A DNA stretch of 64,000 nucleotides from Micavibrio_C sp046294845 (GCA_046294845.1 JBKBNU010000001.1:620001-684000); one strand, 5' to 3'. Numbered from the stretch's first letter, positions 18,663 through 28,268 are shown. The notes: generated by a model not told the origin, from the letters alone. Translations and numbers: made by a program.

Positions 18663-20114
18663 GTGCCAACACAGGTCGTTGATCGCCGTAAGTTGCCCGG
18701 AACAACCACAACCAGCCGTGAACGCTTCATGGATCGTAACAAGAAGCACATCAAAAAGGCTGTCGATCGTGCAATTGCCGGAGGAAATGTTACAGATATT
18801 GGTTCTGGTGGCGTAGATGTTACCGTGCCCAAACGTGATCTTTCTGAACCCTTTATCCATCACGGGAAGGGCGGCATTAATGACCGCGTTCATCCCGGTA
18901 ACAAGGAATTCACAACAGGTGATACTCTGCCACGTCCTCGTGGTGGTGGTGGCAAAGGTTCCGGTAAAGGAGAGGCTTCACAAGATGGTGAAGGTGAAGA
19001 TGATTTCACATTCCATTTGAGCGAAGAAGAATTCCTGAACTATCTGTTTGATGATCTTTCTCTGCCCAATATGGAAGAGAAAAGCGAGGCCGATCTCGAA
19101 CAGACAAAAATGAAGTATGCCGGGATTGTATCTTCCGGTGCGCCGAACAAGTTGCATTTGCAGCGTTCCAAAAGACAAAAGATGGGCCGTTTGATTGCTG
19201 CCCGCAAACCGTGGAACGAAAAAATTATCGAGCTGCTTGAGGAAGAAAAATCAATCCTCAATCGCTATAATCCTGATCAGCCGGAAGTTGCCGTGTCCGG
19301 ACTTCCCAAGGCATGGTCGCCCAAGCGAGAGCAGATCAGCAATCTTGAAAAAGATGTTTCCAAGCTGAAAACAGCCTTCGAGGCTGCTGTTTCCGATGAA
19401 GATAAAGACAGAATTGTTGATATCGAGTTGGAAATCGCGGCCGCCAAGCGCGGCATCAGCCTGATCCCCGGCTGGAATGAATCCACAGATCTTAAATTCC
19501 GTCACAGCACACCGCAGCCCGTACCTAACACGAAAGCTGTTATGTTCTGCCTGATGGACGTTTCCGGTTCGATGGATGAAGAAACAAAAAGCAAGGCCAA
19601 GATATTCTATTTCCTGCTGTACCGTTTCCTCAAACGTCATTACCAGAAAACAGATGTTGTTTTCATTCGCCACCACACAACGGCGGAAGAAGTGAACGAA
19701 CATGACTTCTTCTACAAGAAAGAGACAGGTGGCACGATCGTGTCTTCTGCCCTGACTTTGATGAAGAATATCATGCAGCAAAGATATAATGATGGTCATT
19801 GGAACATCTATGGGGCGCAAGCATCCGATGGTGATAACTGGGGCGATGATGATGCGCGCTGCAAAAACCTGATCGAGGATATCCTGCGTGACTGCCAAGC
19901 CTATTTCTATACTGAAATTACAGATGGTCGTCACCAGAGTCTCTGGCATACGTATGAAGGTGTAAAATCATCACATCCGGGTAAATTCTGGATGGGTCAT
20001 ATTCAGGAACGTAAGGATATTTTCCCTGTATTCCGTGACTTCTTCAAGCGCCGCGGGGCACCTGGTGAAAGTGCCGCATCGCAATTGAAGCCGATGTCGT
20101 ACGGTATCAGCTAA
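18663..20114 (+). CDS. yeaH: YeaH/DUF444 family protein (VWA-like)
   Basis: The protein matches E. coli YeaH along its length: the N-terminal DRR...RFMDRNKKHIKKA region, SEPFIHHGKGG, the glycine-rich GGGGKGSGKGEASQDGEGED linker, and a C-terminal von Willebrand-A-like domain with the MIDAS motif DVSGSMD, then FIRHHTTAEEV and QASDGDNW. It is the usual partner of PrkA. I place the start at GTG 18663 because GGGAGA lies about 6 nt upstream; the in-frame ATG at 18657 sits directly on that site. spoVR follows after 48 bp. Confidence 0.93.
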   Translation: MPTQVVDRRKLPGTTTTSRERFMDRNKKHIKKAVDRAIAGGNVTDIGSGGVDVTVPKRDLSEPFIHHGKGGINDRVHPGNKEFTTGDTLPRPRGGGGKGSGKGEASQDGEGEDDFTFHLSEEEFLNYLFDDLSLPNMEEKSEADLEQTKMKYAGIVSSGAPNKLHLQRSKRQKMGRLIAARKPWNEKIIELLEEEKSILNRYNPDQPEVAVSGLPKAWSPKREQISNLEKDVSKLKTAFEAAVSDEDKDRIVDIELEIAAAKRGISLIPGWNESTDLKFRHSTPQPVPNTKAVMFCLMDVSGSMDEETKSKAKIFYFLLYRFLKRHYQKTDVVFIRHHTTAEEVNEHDFFYKKETGGTIVSSALTLMKNIMQQRYNDGHWNIYGAQASDGDNWGDDDARCKNLIEDILRDCQAYFYTEITDGRHQSLWHTYEGVKSSHPGKFWMGHIQERKDIFPVFRDFFKRRGAPGESAASQLKPMSYGIS

Positions 20115-20162
20115 GACCCGATCTAGACTCAATTGTTGTATCTTTGAAATTACGAGTTAATC

Positions 20163-21845
20163 ATGACAAAAGAACAAACAAAAAAAGACTACAGGAAGGA
20201 AATCGCCGATCTTCTCGCCAACTATGAAGATGGTTGGGAAGTGTTTAAAGTGGCGAAAGACTGGGATCATCCTTTGACCTTCAAGCCTGATGCCAAAGGC
20301 GATAATTTGCCTGATACATGGTTGGGCCTAGCCGATCGCGTGATCAGTATTGTTGCCAAGGGTAAATACGATCTGGATACCTATGCCAATGAAATCTGGG
20401 TGATTACGGCTGATCAAATGCTGGATGCTTATTCCAGTGTGGGCTTGCCCGTAAACTATGATCACTGGTCAATCGGTAAACAGCGTGTTGCTGAAGGCAA
20501 GAGTTACCAGCAAGGCCGTTCCGGTCTTGCTTATGAGATCGTTATTAACAGTGATCCTTCCATCGCCTATTGCATGACAACCAACACCAAGCTGATGCAA
20601 ATGCTGGTGATTGCGCACGCAAGCTATGGTCACAATTCTTTCTTTAAAGGCAACCATCTGTTCCGCCAGTTTACAAATGCCGGAACGATTATCGATGAGA
20701 TGGAGCATTTGCGTGCTTCTGTACAAAAATACGAAGAACGCTATGGTATTGACGAAGTTGAAGCTTTACTGGATGCGGCCCATGCGCTCGAAAACATGGG
20801 TGTGAACCGTTATACAAAGCCTAAAAAACGGACACCCGAGCAGGAAGCAAAACGTCGTGCCGAACTTGAAGAAGTTCGTATCCAGAATGTCAATTACGTG
20901 ATGGACAAGGTGCGCGGCACGGCAAAAGTAGGCGATGAATTTAAACGCTCTGCCGATGAGGCGACTGTGCCGCCGGACCTCGAGGAAAACCTGCTCAAGT
21001 TTGTAGCAAGCTATGCTCCGCACCTGAAAGAATGGCAGCGCGATCTTCTGCGTCAGATCAGTGATCGGGCACAATATTTCTATCCGCAAAAGCAAACGCA
21101 GGTGATGAACGAGGGTTGGGCCAGCTTCTGGCATTATACCTTGCTGAACGATTTGTATGAAATGGATTTGATTGATGAATCCATGATGATGGAATTTATC
21201 GATTCGCATGCCGGTGTATTGTTCCAGCCTGACTTTGATAGCCCATACTATAATGGCCGCTTCAATCCTTATGCTCTTGGTTTTGCCATTTATCAGGACA
21301 TCAAGCGTATCTGTATGGAGCCGACCGAGGAAGACAAGCAATGGTTCCCGGATTTTGCCGGTAATGGTGATTGGCTTCCAACCCTGAAGGAGGCTATGAA
21401 GCAGTACAAGGATGAAAGCTTTGTATTGCAGTTCCTGTCACCAAAAGTGATGCGCGACTTCCATATGTTCGCCGTTCATGATGACGAGCATGAAGATGAT
21501 CTTCTGATTAGTGCTATTCATGATGAAGAAAATGGTTATCGCCGTCTTCGTAAGGATCTGGCTTCCCAATACCGTCTGGGTGATATTGAACCCTGTATTG
21601 AGGTGGCCGGCTATGACTATAAAGACACCAGAATGCTGACCCTGCGTCATAAAATGTTCAATGAAAAACCGCTTGATTATGATGATACAACGGCTGTGAT
21701 GAAGCACTTGCATTATCTTTGGGGTCATCCGGTTGCTATTCATAGTGTTGATGAAGATGATGTTATTGTCGATACAATGGCAATCCCTGGTGAGGCCATG
21801 GATTATGGTCCGGAGATCGGCGACAAGATGAAATATACAATCTAG
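20163..21845 (+). CDS. spoVR: SpoVR family protein (YcgB-like)
   Basis: SpoVR was named for spore cortex formation in Bacillus but is widespread in non-sporulating proteobacteria, where it travels with PrkA and YeaH; its biochemical role is unknown. The 560-residue protein has conserved family segments such as YGHNSFFKGNHLFRQFT, MNEGWASFWHYTLLNDLYE and NPYALGFAIYQDIKRI, rich in His and Glu in an arrangement that suggests metal binding (inference). A strong terminator follows, closing the yeaH-spoVR transcript before the CYTH gene. Confidence 0.93.
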   Translation: MTKEQTKKDYRKEIADLLANYEDGWEVFKVAKDWDHPLTFKPDAKGDNLPDTWLGLADRVISIVAKGKYDLDTYANEIWVITADQMLDAYSSVGLPVNYDHWSIGKQRVAEGKSYQQGRSGLAYEIVINSDPSIAYCMTTNTKLMQMLVIAHASYGHNSFFKGNHLFRQFTNAGTIIDEMEHLRASVQKYEERYGIDEVEALLDAAHALENMGVNRYTKPKKRTPEQEAKRRAELEEVRIQNVNYVMDKVRGTAKVGDEFKRSADEATVPPDLEENLLKFVASYAPHLKEWQRDLLRQISDRAQYFYPQKQTQVMNEGWASFWHYTLLNDLYEMDLIDESMMMEFIDSHAGVLFQPDFDSPYYNGRFNPYALGFAIYQDIKRICMEPTEEDKQWFPDFAGNGDWLPTLKEAMKQYKDESFVLQFLSPKVMRDFHMFAVHDDEHEDDLLISAIHDEENGYRRLRKDLASQYRLGDIEPCIEVAGYDYKDTRMLTLRHKMFNEKPLDYDDTTAVMKHLHYLWGHPVAIHSVDEDDVIVDTMAIPGEAMDYGPEIGDKMKYTI

Positions 21846-21881
21846 CGAAATATATGGAACTCGTGTGTGGGTCCTTATTGG

Positions 21882-21913
21882 AAAGCCCTTCTCCTGTGGA
21901 GAGGGGCTTTTTT
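21882..21913 (+). terminator. rho-independent terminator of the prkA-yeaH-spoVR cluster
   Basis: AAGCCC-T-TCTCC pairs with GGAGA-G-GGGCTT around a TGT loop (21883-21909) and is followed by a T-run to 21913. Confidence 0.85.
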
Positions 21914-21963
21914 AGCACAGTGTTGGGTTATATTGTGTCAGGCAATCAACGAGGGGAATTGTG

Positions 21964-22848
21964 ATGAAAGGTGATAATCAAGATAAGGCTGCTGGTTCAT
22001 CCAAGCCAGATGCCCATGATCTGGTCAGGCTTTCCGATGCGTTTCACGAGCGCGAGATAAAACTGAACGCTTCGAATGTAAGCACACTGGAATCTGTGCG
22101 TGATTTCATTATTAAGGCACCCCATTTTGCGACACTGAATGATAAAAGATTGTTGCCATCATGGATCAATGATCTTCCTTTGAACGCCCCGCAGGAAGAA
22201 ACCGGTTTACGGTTGCGCACTTACTTTGATAATGCTGCTTTAACAGCGGCCGGCAATAACGTAGAGATCAGGGTCGAATATCGGGGTGATAAATCATCTG
22301 ATGGCTGGCCCTATAAGCAGGTCATCAAAATTGGTTCAAATGAATCGACGCCCGGCCATGTCCTTGACCGTCTTGAATATCCTGCAAAGCTGAAGAAAGC
22401 CACTCCTGATCTTAGTGTTATTGATGGGCCTGCCGCGAAGTATCTGAAGCGCATCTTTGATGTAAAAGATCTCAGGAAGGTTCACCTGCTGCCGTTGATT
22501 GTCATCGCTGGTCAGAGATGGCGGTTGCTTTATCATCCTGATGCCAACCGCGATGTGCGCGTAGAAGTAGCCACGGACGTGGGGCGGGGCATGACCGTTG
22601 GTGGCCATCAATGGAATTTGTTTCAGGTCGAAATGGAAATGAAACAGGGCGATGCGCAGGTTTTGGCTCTTGAAGAATCGATTCTGCGTCATCATTTCAT
22701 GGGTTTGACCCCTGAAACACGCTCAAAGCCCACAGATGGTTTTGAAGCGCTGAAACCCTTGCTGGCACAGAAAAAAGTCAGAAAATGGCTCGAAAAGGCC
22801 CCGCAAGATGGGGTTTTCAGGCCACTGCCTGACCATTTAAAGCCCTGA
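21964..22848 (+). CDS. CYTH-domain protein (triphosphate-binding tunnel fold)
   Basis: CYTH proteins bind triphosphate compounds in a beta-barrel tunnel; members include class IV adenylate cyclases, thiamine triphosphatase and inorganic triphosphatase. The 294-residue protein has the diagnostic ExExK as EREIK (29-33), then TYFDNAALTAAGNNVEIRVE, which aligns with the usual YFDTxxLxLxxxGxxLRxR element, a Lys-containing strand KQVIKIG, and late acidic strands DVRVEVATD and FQVEMEMKQGD resembling the usual ExExxL element. Substrate cannot be told. ATG 21964 is chosen (GAGGGG 8 nt upstream) over GTG 21961. It lies right after prkA-yeaH-spoVR but beyond their terminator. Confidence 0.75.
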   Translation: MKGDNQDKAAGSSKPDAHDLVRLSDAFHEREIKLNASNVSTLESVRDFIIKAPHFATLNDKRLLPSWINDLPLNAPQEETGLRLRTYFDNAALTAAGNNVEIRVEYRGDKSSDGWPYKQVIKIGSNESTPGHVLDRLEYPAKLKKATPDLSVIDGPAAKYLKRIFDVKDLRKVHLLPLIVIAGQRWRLLYHPDANRDVRVEVATDVGRGMTVGGHQWNLFQVEMEMKQGDAQVLALEESILRHHFMGLTPETRSKPTDGFEALKPLLAQKKVRKWLEKAPQDGVFRPLPDHLKP

Positions 22849-22920
22849 GCGGGGCCAGAAATCTGCCAAAATTTCACTGGAAATTCGTGAGTACTCTGGT
22901 TATAAAGAGGCGTCCTTAGT

Positions 22921-22996
22921 AGGGGTATAGCTCAGTTGGTAGAGCGACGGTCTCCAAAACCGTAGGTCGAGGGTTCGAGCCCTTCTGCCCCTGCCA
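22921..22996 (+). tRNA. tRNA-Trp (anticodon CCA)
   Basis: A complete 76-nt cloverleaf: acceptor AGGGGTA/TGCCCCT with discriminator G and encoded CCA, D arm containing AGCTCAGTTGGTAGAGC, anticodon stem ACGGT/ACCGT with loop CTCCAAA (CCA at 34-36) and a GGTTCGAGCC T arm. In most proteobacteria this tRNA precedes secE-nusG. Here an efflux operon follows instead, starting 216 bp downstream. Confidence 0.96.
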
Positions 22997-23212
22997 TTTC
23001 CATGTTTTAAGCTGATATATTTGTGAAGAATGCGCCCTGATTTGAGGGTGTTATTTCTAGCAGGCTGGAAAACCCATTTATTTCAACTAGCTGTATAGAG
23101 ATGCCCATACTCAGGCATTCATCAAGATTGACGATTAAATCCTGATCGGTACCGACTGATTTACCGTCCGGCATCGTATCAACCCTATAGACTTTTTGTA
23201 AAAGGCGGGACT

Positions 23213-24385
23213 ATGAAACTCACTTTCAAAAGAATGGCTATCATTCTGGTGCTTTTGGTTTTGCTGGGGGGTGGCGGGCTTTTTATCCTGCAAAAACAGA
23301 AAGATCAGTCACTTGCGCCCGCTGCCAGCTATGCCAGTATGACCAAAGGCAATATTGAAAATATTGTCACCTCCCAAGGAACATTGGAGCCCAAGGAGTA
23401 TGTAGATGTAGGGGCGCAAGTGTCCGGACAATTGGAAAAACTTTATGTGGAAATTGGCGATCAGGTAAAAATAGGGGATCAGATTGCCGAGATAGATGCG
23501 CAAGTTTTTGAATCCCAAGTGGCCGGTGATGAGGCCCGCTTGAAAACCATGCAAGCACAAAAATTACAGACTGAAGCAGAAATCAGGCAAGCAGAGCAAA
23601 AGCTGGCCCGTAACAAGAAATTGATTGATACCAAAGCGATCAGTGAAGAGGTTTACGAGGACTCACTAACGGCTCTTGATATTCTGAAAGCGCAACTGAT
23701 GTCGCTTGAGGCACAGATTGAGGAAGCCCAATCAACGCTCGACGGGAATAAAGCCAATCTGGCCTATACAAAAATCTATGCCCCCATGTCAGGAACGGTT
23801 GTTTCTTTGAGTGCAAAAGAAGGGCAGACATTGAATGCCAATCAGACAACGCCCGTGATTGTCCAGATTGCCAATCTGGATATTATGACGGTCAAGGCAC
23901 AGGTGGCTGAGGCTGATATCAATAAAATCAATCAAGGCATGCCCGTTTATTTCACGACATTGGGTTCGCAGGATAGAAGGTGGCAAGGCAAGGTCAGGCA
24001 GGTACTGCCTACACCGGAGATTCTCAATGATGTTGTTCTTTATAATGTTCTGGTTGATGTAGAGAATGATGATGGAAAATTAATGAGCGGTATGACAACG
24101 CAAATGTTCTTTGTACTGGATAAGGCAGAGAACGTGAACGTTATCCCTACTGCCGCTCTGATGAGAAAAGCGCAGGGTAAACAGGAGGGGCAGGGAGTGT
24201 CCTATCTGGTGCGTGTTAAGGAGGGGTCCGGTGTCATTGAGAAAATAGTTGTGATTGGGTTGTCCGATCGTACCAATGCGCAAGTTTTATCGGGGCTGGA
24301 CGCCGGTGACCAAGTGTTGATACCGGCGGCGGTCATCGAAAATAAACCATCCAATAATACGCGCCAGCGCATGCCGCGTTTGTAG
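23213..24385 (+). CDS. macA: MacA-like periplasmic adaptor (membrane fusion protein)
   Basis: This is the adaptor subunit of a MacAB-type tripartite efflux pump. The 390-residue protein has an N-terminal membrane anchor (about 8-26), a lipoyl-like half (NIVTSQGTLEPKEYVDVGAQVSGQL), a long coiled-coil hairpin (about 95-190, rich in Gln/Glu/Lys), the second lipoyl half (TKIYAPMSGTVVSLSAKEGQ) and beta-barrel domains. The macB gene follows 13 bp downstream and a NodT-type outer-membrane factor follows that, so the whole pump is encoded together. Substrates of MacAB pumps include macrolides, peptides and heme precursors; which applies here is unknown. Confidence 0.9.
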   Translation: MKLTFKRMAIILVLLVLLGGGGLFILQKQKDQSLAPAASYASMTKGNIENIVTSQGTLEPKEYVDVGAQVSGQLEKLYVEIGDQVKIGDQIAEIDAQVFESQVAGDEARLKTMQAQKLQTEAEIRQAEQKLARNKKLIDTKAISEEVYEDSLTALDILKAQLMSLEAQIEEAQSTLDGNKANLAYTKIYAPMSGTVVSLSAKEGQTLNANQTTPVIVQIANLDIMTVKAQVAEADINKINQGMPVYFTTLGSQDRRWQGKVRQVLPTPEILNDVVLYNVLVDVENDDGKLMSGMTTQMFFVLDKAENVNVIPTAALMRKAQGKQEGQGVSYLVRVKEGSGVIEKIVVIGLSDRTNAQVLSGLDAGDQVLIPAAVIENKPSNNTRQRMPRL

Positions 24386-24398
24386 GAGGGGGTGTAAT

Positions 24399-26348
24399 TT
24401 GGCTCCCTTACTGGCACTGAAAAATATCAGCCGTCATTATCAAAGTGGTGACACGGTGGTAAAGGCGCTGGATGATGTCTCCTTGAATATTTATCAGGGC
24501 GAATTTGTAGCGATTATGGGACAGTCCGGCTCCGGAAAATCCACTCTGATGAATATTCTGGGTTGTCTTGATCGCCCGACAGCAGGGATTTATGAGGTCA
24601 AGGGGCGCAGCATAGCCGCTTTTGACGCGGATGAGCTTGCTTCGCTAAGGCGTCAGACCTTTGGCTTTATCTTTCAGCGTTATAATTTGCTTTCGAATGC
24701 TTCTGCCAAAGAAAATGTCGAAGTCCCTGCCCTTTACGCGGGGATCGCCAAAGAAGACAGGCAGAAACGGGCGGAAAAATTATTGGGTGATCTGGGATTG
24801 GGTGATCGGCGTGATCATCGCCCAGGGGCTTTATCGGGCGGGCAGCAGCAACGTGTGGCGATTGCGCGCGCACTGATGAATGATCCCCCGATTATATTGG
24901 CCGATGAGCCGACAGGAGCGCTTGATAGCCGCAGTAGTCGCGAGGTCATGACTCTCTTGAAAGATTTGCACGCCCAAGGACGGACCGTGATCGTGATTAC
25001 CCATGATTCCGAAGTAGCTTCGCATGCCAAGCGCGTTATAAAGATTCAGGATGGTAGAATTCTCTCTGACGATATGCCTGATGGCCCATCCATAAAGGAG
25101 ACGGGCTGGAGCGGAGAACGTGCGCAGATTGGTGATACCAAGCAAAGTGCAGGATTGTTCACAGAAACAATTGAGGCAGTTAAGATTGCTCTGCGCGCCC
25201 TGCAGGTCAATTTCTTCCGTACCTCGCTCACATTGCTCGGGATTATCATCGGTGTTGCAGCTGTGGTCACAATGCTGGCGGTCGGTAATGGCAGCAAGCA
25301 AAGTGTTCTTGACCAGATCAGCGCTATGGGAACGAATCTCCTATCAGTCAGGCCCGGTGCCCCTGGTATGCGTTCGAGCGGTGATATCGCGACTATGACG
25401 ATGGCCGATGCGGAAAGTTTGGAAGGGCTTTCGAATATTGTGGTTGTTGTACCGGAACGTAGTGGCCGCAAGACCCTGCGTGTGGGTAATACGGATTATG
25501 TCAGTAGTGTTGCAGGTGTAGGTTCAGGCTTCCCGCTTGCGCGTGATTGGGCGCTTGCCAGCGGACAGTTTTTCAGTATCAGGGATGTTGAATCTTATGC
25601 TCCTGTCATAGTGCTTGGAAAAACAGTTGCAAAGACATTCTTCCCTGACGGGCAAGACCCGATCGGGCAGTATATCCAAGTGGGCAATATCCCTTTCCAG
25701 ATTATCGGAGTCATGAGCGAGAAGGGGGCCGCCCCTTGGGGGCAGGATCAAGATGATGCCGTATGGGTTCCTGTAACAACCGCGATGATCCGCTTGTTTG
25801 GCGGCTCTTACGTCAATAGCATTACCCTAAAAGTTGAGGATGCCGGACAGGTTGACCAGACAGAAGCGCAGGTCGTGAGTCTTCTTAAGGAGCGACATGG
25901 CAAAGAGGACTTTAGTGTACGTAATACAGCCTCCTTTCTGGCGATGGCCATGGAAACACAGAATACACTGACTATATTACTGGGAACGGTGGCGGCCATA
26001 TCCTTGCTGGTGGGCGGGATTGGTGTCATGAATATCATGCTGGTCAGTGTGACCGAACGCACGCGTGAAATCGGGATTAGAATGGCCACAGGCGCCAGAA
26101 TGCGCGATATTATGGTCCAGTTTATAGCGGAAGCTGCGGTTGTTTGTACAATAGGCGGTTTTATTGGCGTTATGGCTGGATGGGGAACGGGATGGATCAT
26201 TTCCCTGTTTGATGTAGATGTAATGTTTTCGGTGATGCCAGCAGCGCTCGCTTTTACCTGTGCGGTTGTTACAGGCCTTGTTTTTGGATATCTTCCGGCC
26301 CGCAAAGCAGCGCGTCTGGATCCCGTTGTTGCTTTAAGTACGGAGTAA
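24399..26348 (+). CDS. macB: MacB-type ABC transporter, ATPase-permease fusion
   Basis: MacB couples ATP hydrolysis at the inner membrane to substrate transfer through MacA and an outer-membrane channel. The 649-residue protein has an N-terminal ABC domain with Walker A GQSGSGKS (41-48), signature LSGGQQQRVAIARAL and Walker B ILADEPTGALDS, then a membrane segment (about 270-295), a periplasmic domain and a C-terminal FtsX-like three-helix permease. The reading frame starts at a TTG (24399) about 9 nt after an AGGAGG site, with no ATG nearby. The stop is 4 bp before the outer-membrane factor gene. Confidence 0.94.
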   Translation: MAPLLALKNISRHYQSGDTVVKALDDVSLNIYQGEFVAIMGQSGSGKSTLMNILGCLDRPTAGIYEVKGRSIAAFDADELASLRRQTFGFIFQRYNLLSNASAKENVEVPALYAGIAKEDRQKRAEKLLGDLGLGDRRDHRPGALSGGQQQRVAIARALMNDPPIILADEPTGALDSRSSREVMTLLKDLHAQGRTVIVITHDSEVASHAKRVIKIQDGRILSDDMPDGPSIKETGWSGERAQIGDTKQSAGLFTETIEAVKIALRALQVNFFRTSLTLLGIIIGVAAVVTMLAVGNGSKQSVLDQISAMGTNLLSVRPGAPGMRSSGDIATMTMADAESLEGLSNIVVVVPERSGRKTLRVGNTDYVSSVAGVGSGFPLARDWALASGQFFSIRDVESYAPVIVLGKTVAKTFFPDGQDPIGQYIQVGNIPFQIIGVMSEKGAAPWGQDQDDAVWVPVTTAMIRLFGGSYVNSITLKVEDAGQVDQTEAQVVSLLKERHGKEDFSVRNTASFLAMAMETQNTLTILLGTVAAISLLVGGIGVMNIMLVSVTERTREIGIRMATGARMRDIMVQFIAEAAVVCTIGGFIGVMAGWGTGWIISLFDVDVMFSVMPAALAFTCAVVTGLVFGYLPARKAARLDPVVALSTE

Positions 26349-26352
26349 GAGA

Positions 26353-27720
26353 ATGAAAAAATCCTTGGCACTTATTTGTAGTGCTCTCTTGATGAGCAGT
26401 TGTGCCATGACGCCTGTGTATGAACGTCCTGATGTGCAGATGCTTGAGGCATGGCACTCTGAGTCTTTAAAAGAACAGGTGGCGATTAATTATGATTGGT
26501 GGACAAATTTCGGCAGTGAGGAACTCAACGGCTTTATGCAACAGGCCTTAACCGATAATAACGATCTGAAGGCCGGTATATACAGAATTGAACAATCAAG
26601 AGCTTCATTAAAAGCGGCAGGCGCTAGCCTTTATCCTTCTGTTGATGCTTCTGCCGGTGCCTCGCGCAGTCGTACTGATCCTGATTCGGGACGAACAAGC
26701 TATGACACCAGTCTGAGGGCAGGGGCAGGCGTTTCTTATGAGCTGGATCTGTTTGGCAGCAACCAAGCAGGTGTAGAGGCAGCCGAGGCCAATCTTCTGG
26801 GGACACAGCTTGATCATGAATCATTGCTGATTGTCACGATGGGTGATGTGGCCCGCCAGTATTTCAATATCCTGAACTTACGAAGCCGTCTGGCGATTGC
26901 CGATAAAAATCTGGATATTGCACGCGAAGTCTTGCGTATCGTACAGGCCCGTCTGGATGTAGGCACGGAAACGGCACTTGCTTTGGCACAGCAAAAATCG
27001 GCTTTGGCGTCTGCCGAGGCTGCGCGTATCTCAATAGCAGAACAGGCAACCAATGCAGAAAATGCGTTTGCCATTCTATTGGGACAGCCGCCACAGGCCA
27101 TCGCGGTGGGTGGAAAAAGCCTTTCGGCTTTGAAAGTGCCGGCGATTGCTGCCGGACAGCCTTCCGATCTTCTGGAACGTCGTCCGGATATTAAAGCCAT
27201 GGAAATGGATCTGCGGGCAGCTAATGCCGATATCGGGGCCGCACGGGCAGCTTTTTTCCCCAGCATTAATCTGGGACTTGATAGTAGTATAGCGGCTACG
27301 GGCTTTGGTGATCCGGCTACGATTGCTTTGGCTTTGGCTTCTTCTTTAACGGCGCCGATCTTTAGTGGTGGCCGTCTGGAAGCGGGTATCGAACAGGCAA
27401 CAGCCCGTCAGAAGGAATTGGTGCTCAATTATCAACAAGCTGTCTTGGTCGCGTTTCAGGAAACCGAAGATGCTTTGACCGCGGTCAAAGCCAAACGCCA
27501 GCGAGAAGATGCCCTGAATATGGCGATGAAGGAAGCCCGCAAGTCCTATGATCTGACCAAGCAGCTTTACGAGGGCGGGAGTGTTGATTTCCAGACGGTG
27601 CTTGATACGCAAAAAACATTGCTGAGTGCCGAGGATAGCTATACCCAAGCCAAGATGGAGCGTTTGGGGGCGGCGATTGATCTTTATCTCGCGCTTGGCG
27701 GCGGTTGGGCCCAGAAATAA
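26353..27720 (+). CDS. NodT/TolC-family outer-membrane efflux lipoprotein
   Basis: This is the outer-membrane channel of the tripartite pump. The 455-residue protein starts with a lipoprotein signal (lipobox MSSC, Cys17) and then shows the two OEP repeats of the NodT family: WWTNFGS and LQQAL-type helices at the start of the first repeat, YELDLFGSNQAGVEAAEANL, the LLERRPDIKAMEMDLRAANA segment, and LTAPIFSGGRLEAGIEQA in the second. It follows macB by 4 bp and ends the operon at a terminator. Lipidated NodT-type channels are normally linked with RND or MacAB adaptors, as here. Confidence 0.93.
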   Translation: MKKSLALICSALLMSSCAMTPVYERPDVQMLEAWHSESLKEQVAINYDWWTNFGSEELNGFMQQALTDNNDLKAGIYRIEQSRASLKAAGASLYPSVDASAGASRSRTDPDSGRTSYDTSLRAGAGVSYELDLFGSNQAGVEAAEANLLGTQLDHESLLIVTMGDVARQYFNILNLRSRLAIADKNLDIAREVLRIVQARLDVGTETALALAQQKSALASAEAARISIAEQATNAENAFAILLGQPPQAIAVGGKSLSALKVPAIAAGQPSDLLERRPDIKAMEMDLRAANADIGAARAAFFPSINLGLDSSIAATGFGDPATIALALASSLTAPIFSGGRLEAGIEQATARQKELVLNYQQAVLVAFQETEDALTAVKAKRQREDALNMAMKEARKSYDLTKQLYEGGSVDFQTVLDTQKTLLSAEDSYTQAKMERLGAAIDLYLALGGGWAQK

Positions 27721-27745
27721 GCTCTGAAAAGGGGAACAAACAAAA

Positions 27746-27773
27746 AACCTCCCCGAAGGGAGGTTTGAATTCT
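27746..27773 (+). terminator. bidirectional terminator between the efflux operon and the minus-strand gene
   Basis: AACCTCCC (27746-27753) pairs with GGGAGGTT (27758-27765) around CGAA. On the plus strand it is followed by TGAATTCTT; on the minus strand by a run of Ts (As at 27742-27747), so it may serve both converging units. Confidence 0.75.
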
Positions 27774-27792
27774 TACATATATATGTGCGGTC

Positions 27793-28155
27793 CTATACAG
27801 CCAGTTTTACAACCTGATCATTTCTGATCTGGGCGGCCAGTGTGCGCTCAGGGAATCCTGTCAGTCGATCTTGCAGGGAAGAGTTTTCTGTCAGATCGGG
27901 GTCAGCGAGGGGAAAATCTGTTTGCAGTTTGATAATGCCTTCGGCTTTCCAGTCTTTCAAAAGCCCCAGAACGCGGCGCTCTTCGTTGACATTACCTTGT
28001 GGCCATGAAGCGGCCCAGTCACCGGTGCCACCGGGTTCGCCGATTTTCAAGTTGGATACCTGTGCTTGTTTGGCGTCCAGCGCGGCTGCGAAGATGGCAA
28101 TCAGGCGGTCAATTTTATAGACGGGCTTGTTATCAGGTGTGATCATGACGGGCAC
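27793..28155 (-). CDS. hypothetical protein, 120 aa
   Basis: I do not recognise this small soluble protein. It has a likely helical N-terminal half (IDRLIAIFAAALDAKQAQV) and a middle with WAASWPQGNVNEERRVLGLLKDW that could be a small helix-turn-helix-like or scaffold unit; no function follows from that. Start is ambiguous: GAGGG lies 3-4 nt before GTG 28155 and 12 nt before ATG 28146. It reads toward the shared terminator and away from the rplJ promoter. Confidence 0.6.
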   Translation of the reverse strand: MPVMITPDNKPVYKIDRLIAIFAAALDAKQAQVSNLKIGEPGGTGDWAASWPQGNVNEERRVLGLLKDWKAEGIIKLQTDFPLADPDLTENSSLQDRLTGFPERTLAAQIRNDQVVKLAV

Positions 28156-28233
28156 TTTCCCTCGGGTTATAGGGTTTTTTAAAGAGTGCCCTATTTTCTA
28201 TAACTAATATGCCGAATGGTCAAGAAAAATCAC

Positions 28234-28262
28234 TTGACGTTGGGGCCCGATTTTCCTATAAC
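28234..28262 (+). promoter_or_regulatory. strong promoter of rplJ-rplL
   Basis: TTGACG (28234-28239), exactly 17 bp, TATAAC (28257-28262). The start point would be near 28269, giving a leader of about 258 nt before the rplJ GTG. The same TTGACG-17 bp layout is found before rpsL. Confidence 0.8.
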
Positions 28263-28268
28263 CGCGCT

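Noticed and set aside
22921..23212. Mobile-element integration at tRNA-Trp
   Set aside because: No integrase, attachment-site duplication of the tRNA 3' end or compositional break was seen in the genes that follow; the macAB-nodT genes look native.
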